Source: an uncultured Clostridium sp.
GTDB taxonomy: Bacteria; Bacillota_A; Clostridia; TANB77; CAG-508
Direction: 5' to 3'
Length of the DNA: 8,876 nt
NCBI GenBank assembly: GCA_905200315.1
Contig: CAJKKA010000062.1
Coordinates: 1-8,876 of the forward strand
The notes below the pieces were generated by a model that worked only from the letters and a program-made list of their open reading frames with translations, made no database searches and was not told the origin of the DNA. Position 1 is the stretch's first letter; every line of letters starts with the position of its first letter. Below are positions 6,112 through 8,876 of this stretch, one piece after another. Position numbers and translations under genes: made by a program.

Positions 6112-7296
6112 ATGGCGATTACAATATTAGAAGCAATGAAACTTCCTACACTAAAAGATTTTGAGCTGATAGCAGGTTATAGAGGCCTTGACAGAGAAAT
6201 CCAAAGGGCATCTATATTAGATTATGAATATGAAAAAAGTTTATCTGATAAACCAATACAGACATATTTTGAAAAAGAAGACTTTGTTATAAGCAGTCTT
6301 ATATATGCAAAAGACGATCCAAGTTTAATATTAGAAAGTGTAAAGGGATTAGTATCAGATGGTGTTAGTGGATTGGCAGTAAAAAATATTTATTATGATG
6401 TTTTACCTGAGGAAGTTATTAAATACGCAAATCAAATGGATTTTCCTATTTTTATTTTTGATAAAAAGGGTTCTTATTATGAAGATATAGTTACGGAAAT
6501 TTATGATAAAAATAAAGAAAAAAATAGTATAAGTTATCAAGAAGCTAAAATAGGCATTTTGTTAAAAGAAGATATGGATAAATCGAGTGTGAAAAATATG
6601 GCGAAAGATTTTAATATATCTTTTAAAGAAAATGTATTTTCGATATGCTTAAAACCGAAAAAATATATAGATGAAAATTCATTAACAAATATAATAAATC
6701 TTTTAAATAGAGATTTAGGAGCAAGTCATGCAGCTTATAGATATCATGGAATCATATTTATTATATGCACTTATGAAGATAGTCATAAAGAAAATAAAAG
6801 TACAGAGTTTAGTAGGCTAGTTAGATTGATGATATACAGTTTATTTTTAGATTTAAATGATTATTATATTGGGATTAGCAATTTTCATAAATATATAGAT
6901 GAATTAAATTTTGCATTAAAAGAATCTATGTATGCTATGAGAGTGGCTTCTATAGAAGGTGAAAATATAAAATACTATTATGAAATAGGTGTTTATAAAT
7001 TACTAATGCCGTCTTATAGTGAAGGTTATATGATTAATTTTTATAGCGATACTATAGGTAAAATAAAACAATATGATCAAAAATATAATTCTGAATTATT
7101 ACAAACTGCTATAGTATATGTAAAACTTGGAGGTAATATAAAAAATACTGCTAAATCAATAAATTTACATGAAAATACAGTTAGATACAGAATAAATAAG
7201 ATAAAAGAAATATTTAATACTACGAATTCTGAATTTGAATTTTATGAGGAATTAGCTCTAGGTATAAAATTACATCTAATACACCAAAATATATAA
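6112..7296 (+). CDS. PucR/CdaR-family transcriptional regulator
   Basis: A 394-residue cytoplasmic regulator. The N-terminal part (about 4-122, beginning ITILEAMKLPTLKDFELIAG) matches the purine-catabolism-regulator PucR N-terminal domain. The middle (about 145-285) fits the degenerate GGDEF-like region found in many of these proteins and shows no intact GGDEF motif. The C-terminus carries the HTH_30 domain at about 328-377, with GGNIKNTAKSINLHENTVRY at 341-360 as the helix-turn-helix. Members of the family usually activate nearby catabolic or transport genes in response to a small molecule. It stands outside the sorbitol operon, behind a terminator and with its own promoter, and is followed on the same strand by a permease gene that may be its target. 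The ligand is unknown. Confidence 0.85.
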   Translation: MAITILEAMKLPTLKDFELIAGYRGLDREIQRASILDYEYEKSLSDKPIQTYFEKEDFVISSLIYAKDDPSLILESVKGLVSDGVSGLAVKNIYYDVLPEEVIKYANQMDFPIFIFDKKGSYYEDIVTEIYDKNKEKNSISYQEAKIGILLKEDMDKSSVKNMAKDFNISFKENVFSICLKPKKYIDENSLTNIINLLNRDLGASHAAYRYHGIIFIICTYEDSHKENKSTEFSRLVRLMIYSLFLDLNDYYIGISNFHKYIDELNFALKESMYAMRVASIEGENIKYYYEIGVYKLLMPSYSEGYMINFYSDTIGKIKQYDQKYNSELLQTAIVYVKLGGNIKNTAKSINLHENTVRYRINKIKEIFNTTNSEFEFYEELALGIKLHLIHQNI

Positions 7297-7321
7297 GAGA
7301 ACTAATTGATGTATATATATA

Positions 7322-7396
7322 TTTGTAATTTTTACAAAAAAAATGATATAAATTTTGAATTTATACAAAAACTTACCTCCATCATTTTTATATAAT
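7322..7396 (+). promoter_or_regulatory. Intergenic region with palindrome and possible promoter for the permease
   Basis: TTTGTAA (7322-7328) and TTACAAA (7332-7338) form a perfect 7-3-7 inverted repeat. A-rich rather than T-rich sequence follows it, so it does not look like a + strand terminator and an operator is more plausible. TATAAT at 7391-7396 could be a -10 box for the permease gene, but no convincing -35 lies 16-18 bases upstream, so an activator may be needed or the two genes may be co-transcribed. Confidence 0.35.
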
Positions 7397-7420
7397 TATT
7401 TCATGAGAGAAATATGAAAG

Positions 7421-7429
7421 AAGGTGGAG
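7421..7429 (+). promoter_or_regulatory. Ribosome binding site deciding the permease start
   Basis: AAGGTGGAG precedes TTG 7433. The GTG at 7424 is inside the site and so is a poor start. No ATG is in frame nearby, so TTG 7433 is preferred, giving MKNNKELLYK. Confidence 0.6.
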
Positions 7430-7432
7430 ATA

Positions 7433-8395
7433 TTGAAAAATAATAAAGAATTACTTTACAAACTATGTTTAATAGTATGCTCAATAATTTGGGGAAGTAC
7501 TTTTGTAGTCATTAAAGATGCTACTAATACAATGTCATCAGGCTTTATAAATGCAAGTAGATTTACAATAGCTGCAGTAATTTTACTTGCAGTTTACTTT
7601 AAAAAGATAAAAAATATAAATAAAAGTGAATTAAAGCATGGAATTATAATGGGAGTAGCATTATTTGGTGGATATTATCTACAAGTTTTAGGAATGGAAT
7701 ATGGCTCAACTGCAGGGAAGTGTGCATTTTTATCAGCTACATTTTGTGTAATGGTTCCATTTTTATCTTGGGGAGTATTTAAAAAAGTGCCTGATAAATA
7801 CAGCGTTATAGCAGCTATTTTATGTATAATAGGAGTAGCTCTTGTTTCTATAGAAAATGGAGCGCATATAACAGTTGGTGATGGAATTATATTAATTTCC
7901 GCATTTTTCTATGCTGTAAATATTATGTTTACATCTGAATTTTCAGCAATAGAAAATAATGACACAATCATACTTGCATTTTTACAAATAGCAGTAGTTG
8001 GGATTTTAAGTTGGATAGTAGTACTAATAAAAGGAGAAATGCCACAAGTTTACCATGCAAGAGCAGTTATGGGAGTTGTATATCTAGGAATATTTGCAAC
8101 AGCTTTATGTTTATTAATGCAAGTTATAGGTTTAAAACATATAAATTCGACATCAGCATCAATAATCTTAAGTCTTGAATCAGTATTCGGAGTTATGATT
8201 TCAATTGTATTCTATAATGAAGTAGTTACACCAAAGCTTATGGCAGGTTTTATTGTAATATTTATAGGAATAATAGTATGTGAAACTAAATTGAAGTTTT
8301 TAAAACAGAAAATCAGTATAAAAAAATCTATTACAGGAAATTATAAAAATAAAAATAACAGCAAACATCTTGATGCTAATGAAAGTGCACTTTAA
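7433..8395 (+). CDS. EamA/DMT-superfamily permease
   Basis: A 320-residue integral membrane protein of the drug/metabolite transporter superfamily, with two EamA repeats (about 8-139 and 150-285) and ten predicted hydrophobic helices near 9-27, 43-56, 69-87, 97-116, 124-140, 150-167, 178-199, 212-230, 240-261 and 268-284. Family-like features include WGSTFVVIKD in the first helix region (20-29) and SLESVFGVMISIVFYNE (247-263) in the second half, which parallels the usual LEPVFA...GE signature. A basic, Asn/Lys-rich cytoplasmic tail of about 30 residues follows the last helix. Substrates in this family range from amino acids to nucleotides and drugs, and none can be assigned here. The preceding PucR-type gene suggests control by that regulator. 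Confidence 0.85.
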   Translation: MKNNKELLYKLCLIVCSIIWGSTFVVIKDATNTMSSGFINASRFTIAAVILLAVYFKKIKNINKSELKHGIIMGVALFGGYYLQVLGMEYGSTAGKCAFLSATFCVMVPFLSWGVFKKVPDKYSVIAAILCIIGVALVSIENGAHITVGDGIILISAFFYAVNIMFTSEFSAIENNDTIILAFLQIAVVGILSWIVVLIKGEMPQVYHARAVMGVVYLGIFATALCLLMQVIGLKHINSTSASIILSLESVFGVMISIVFYNEVVTPKLMAGFIVIFIGIIVCETKLKFLKQKISIKKSITGNYKNKNNSKHLDANESAL

Positions 8396-8422
8396 AACAC
8401 AAATTGACAACGTATGTTTATG

Positions 8423-8455
8423 AAAAAAATCCTCTAATTTTTAGGGGATTTTTTT
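8423..8455 (+). terminator. Intrinsic terminator after the permease gene
   Basis: A 15-bp stem pairs 8423-8437 with 8441-8455, with one G-U pair and a three-T loop. Seven T residues at 8449-8455 form both the distal stem and the T tract. It lies 28 bases after the permease stop. Confidence 0.88.
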
Positions 8456-8478
8456 GTAGTTATTTTAAGTATAAATTT

Positions 8479-8487
8479 TGTTATAAT
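8479..8487 (+). promoter_or_regulatory. Extended -10 promoter of the small basic gene
   Basis: TGTTATAAT is a full extended -10 element (TG at 8479-8480, TATAAT at 8482-8487), which needs little -35 contact; only TTATTT at 8460-8465 is present. It follows the terminator directly, giving a start near 8494 and a leader of about 90 bases. That leader is plain A/T-rich sequence with no strong hairpin that I can see. Confidence 0.55.
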
Positions 8488-8584
8488 GAAAAATATGGGT
8501 TTAAAATATATAAATTCGGTTCATAAATAAAAAATAATATAAATAATAAATATGGAAAATTAATAATGTAAAAGAGGTTTTAGT

Positions 8585-8818
8585 ATGAAAAGTATAATAG
8601 AAAAAACTTTAGATACGGGCAAAAAAATAGCAATGACAGCTATTTTAACTTATGGGGCAATTAGAATTCTTGAAGACGAAGAAGAGAGAAGTGCAAGAAT
8701 TAAAGAAGCAGAAAAGACTAAGCGAAAAAAGTCTAAATATAAAAATAAACGCAAGATAAAAATTAAAAAATCGAAATATAAAAATAAGACAAAGGCAAAA
8801 GTTAAAAAGTCTATTTAA
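8585..8818 (+). CDS. Small lysine-rich repeat protein, function unknown
   Basis: A 77-residue protein I do not recognise. The N-terminal part contains a short apolar segment (about 14-29, KKIAMTAILTYGAIRI) that could be an amphipathic or weak membrane helix. The acidic cluster EDEEER follows at 30-35, then a very basic tail. The tail has a 13-residue tandem repeat, KKSKYKNKRKIKI (48-60) and KKSKYKNKTKAKV (61-73), then a partial KKS. AAGAGG at 8572-8577 lies seven bases before the ATG, and an extended -10 promoter precedes it, so it looks like an expressed single gene. Its charge suggests nucleic acid, envelope or membrane-surface binding, but that is inference. The frame stays open after the TAA at 8816-8818 to the window edge. 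Confidence 0.6.
   Translation: MKSIIEKTLDTGKKIAMTAILTYGAIRILEDEEERSARIKEAEKTKRKKSKYKNKRKIKIKKSKYKNKTKAKVKKSI
8726..8803 (+). repeat. Two 39-bp coding tandem repeats
   Basis: Bases 8726-8764 and 8765-8803 encode the two 13-residue units of the small lysine-rich protein. The first eight residues are identical between units while several codons differ (TCT/TCG, AAG/AAA), so the protein pattern is kept more strictly than the DNA. Confidence 0.7.
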
Positions 8819-8821
8819 AGC

Positions 8822-8863
8822 TATGTTAAGGTAAAGATAAAATATGTTAGAGTACGGATAAAA
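8822..8863 (+). repeat. Two 21-bp tandem repeats after the stop codon
   Basis: TATGTTAAGGTAAAGATAAA (8822-8841, unit ends 8842) and its neighbour 8843-8863 match at 17 of 21 bases. In the frame of the preceding gene they read YVKVKIK and YVRVRIK. All four mismatches fall in two codons and change Lys to Arg. No start codon and no further stop is seen before the window ends, so this may be the remainder of an interrupted longer gene. Confidence 0.55.
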
Positions 8864-8876
8864 AGGGATAAAAAAT

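Noticed and set aside
8404..8409. Perfect TTGACA as a -35 box after the permease gene
   Set aside because: No -10-like sequence lies 16-18 bases downstream, where the terminator stem begins.
1..8876. CRISPR arrays, tRNA or rRNA genes, insertion sequences, phage genes, toxin-antitoxin or defence systems
   Set aside because: No regularly spaced repeats of CRISPR size, tRNA-like cloverleaf, transposase, integrase or defence-family protein was seen on either strand.

Overview
This is an AT-rich window (roughly 30% G+C by eye). AGA/AAA/ATA-rich codon use, strong G-rich Shine-Dalgarno sites and frequent hairpin-plus-T-run terminators all point to a low-G+C Bacillota, most likely a clostridium. From memory, the gene set resembles the sorbitol PTS locus of Clostridioides difficile and other Peptostreptococcaceae. 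That species-level placement is inference. All supported genes lie on the + strand.

Region 1 (1-604) is a long gene-poor leader. It may begin with the last codons of an upstream gene. It then holds AT-rich palindromes, an intrinsic terminator (213-242), a candidate promoter (-10 at 286-291), two hairpins, a second terminator-like hairpin (413-460) and a second candidate promoter (-10 at 524-529) directly before the operon. It also contains a two-codon ORF with a good ribosome site and a 17-codon ORF whose stop overlaps the start of the first gene.

Region 2 (605-6060) is a six-gene glucitol/sorbitol operon: sorbitol-6-phosphate 2-dehydrogenase (srlD/gutF type), a PRD-containing PTS-controlled activator (MtlR/LicR architecture), the activator protein GutM, and the three PTS subunits SrlA (EIIC), SrlE (EIIBC) and SrlB (EIIA). 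It ends in a strong terminator at 6020-6060. The PTS subunits import and phosphorylate sorbitol, SrlD oxidises sorbitol-6-phosphate to fructose-6-phosphate, and the regulator plus GutM tune expression. The regulator carries its own EIIB-like and EIIA-like domains, so it can sense the phosphorylation state of the PTS.

Region 3 (6061-8455) holds a PucR/CdaR-family regulator with its own promoter, followed by a ten-helix EamA/DMT-type permease and a terminator. The two may be a regulator-target pair, but no substrate can be read from the sequence.

Region 4 (8456-8876) holds a small lysine-rich protein gene of unknown function with its own extended -10 promoter. The protein carries a 13-residue tandem repeat. 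Past its stop codon the same reading frame stays open to the window edge and encodes a second, different repeat whose variation is purely Lys-to-Arg.

Most of the window is a recognisable sorbitol locus. I do not see a clearly novel multi-gene system. The parts most worth a second look are the sorbitol leader, the atypical PTS phosphorylation residues and the repeat-bearing small gene at the right edge.
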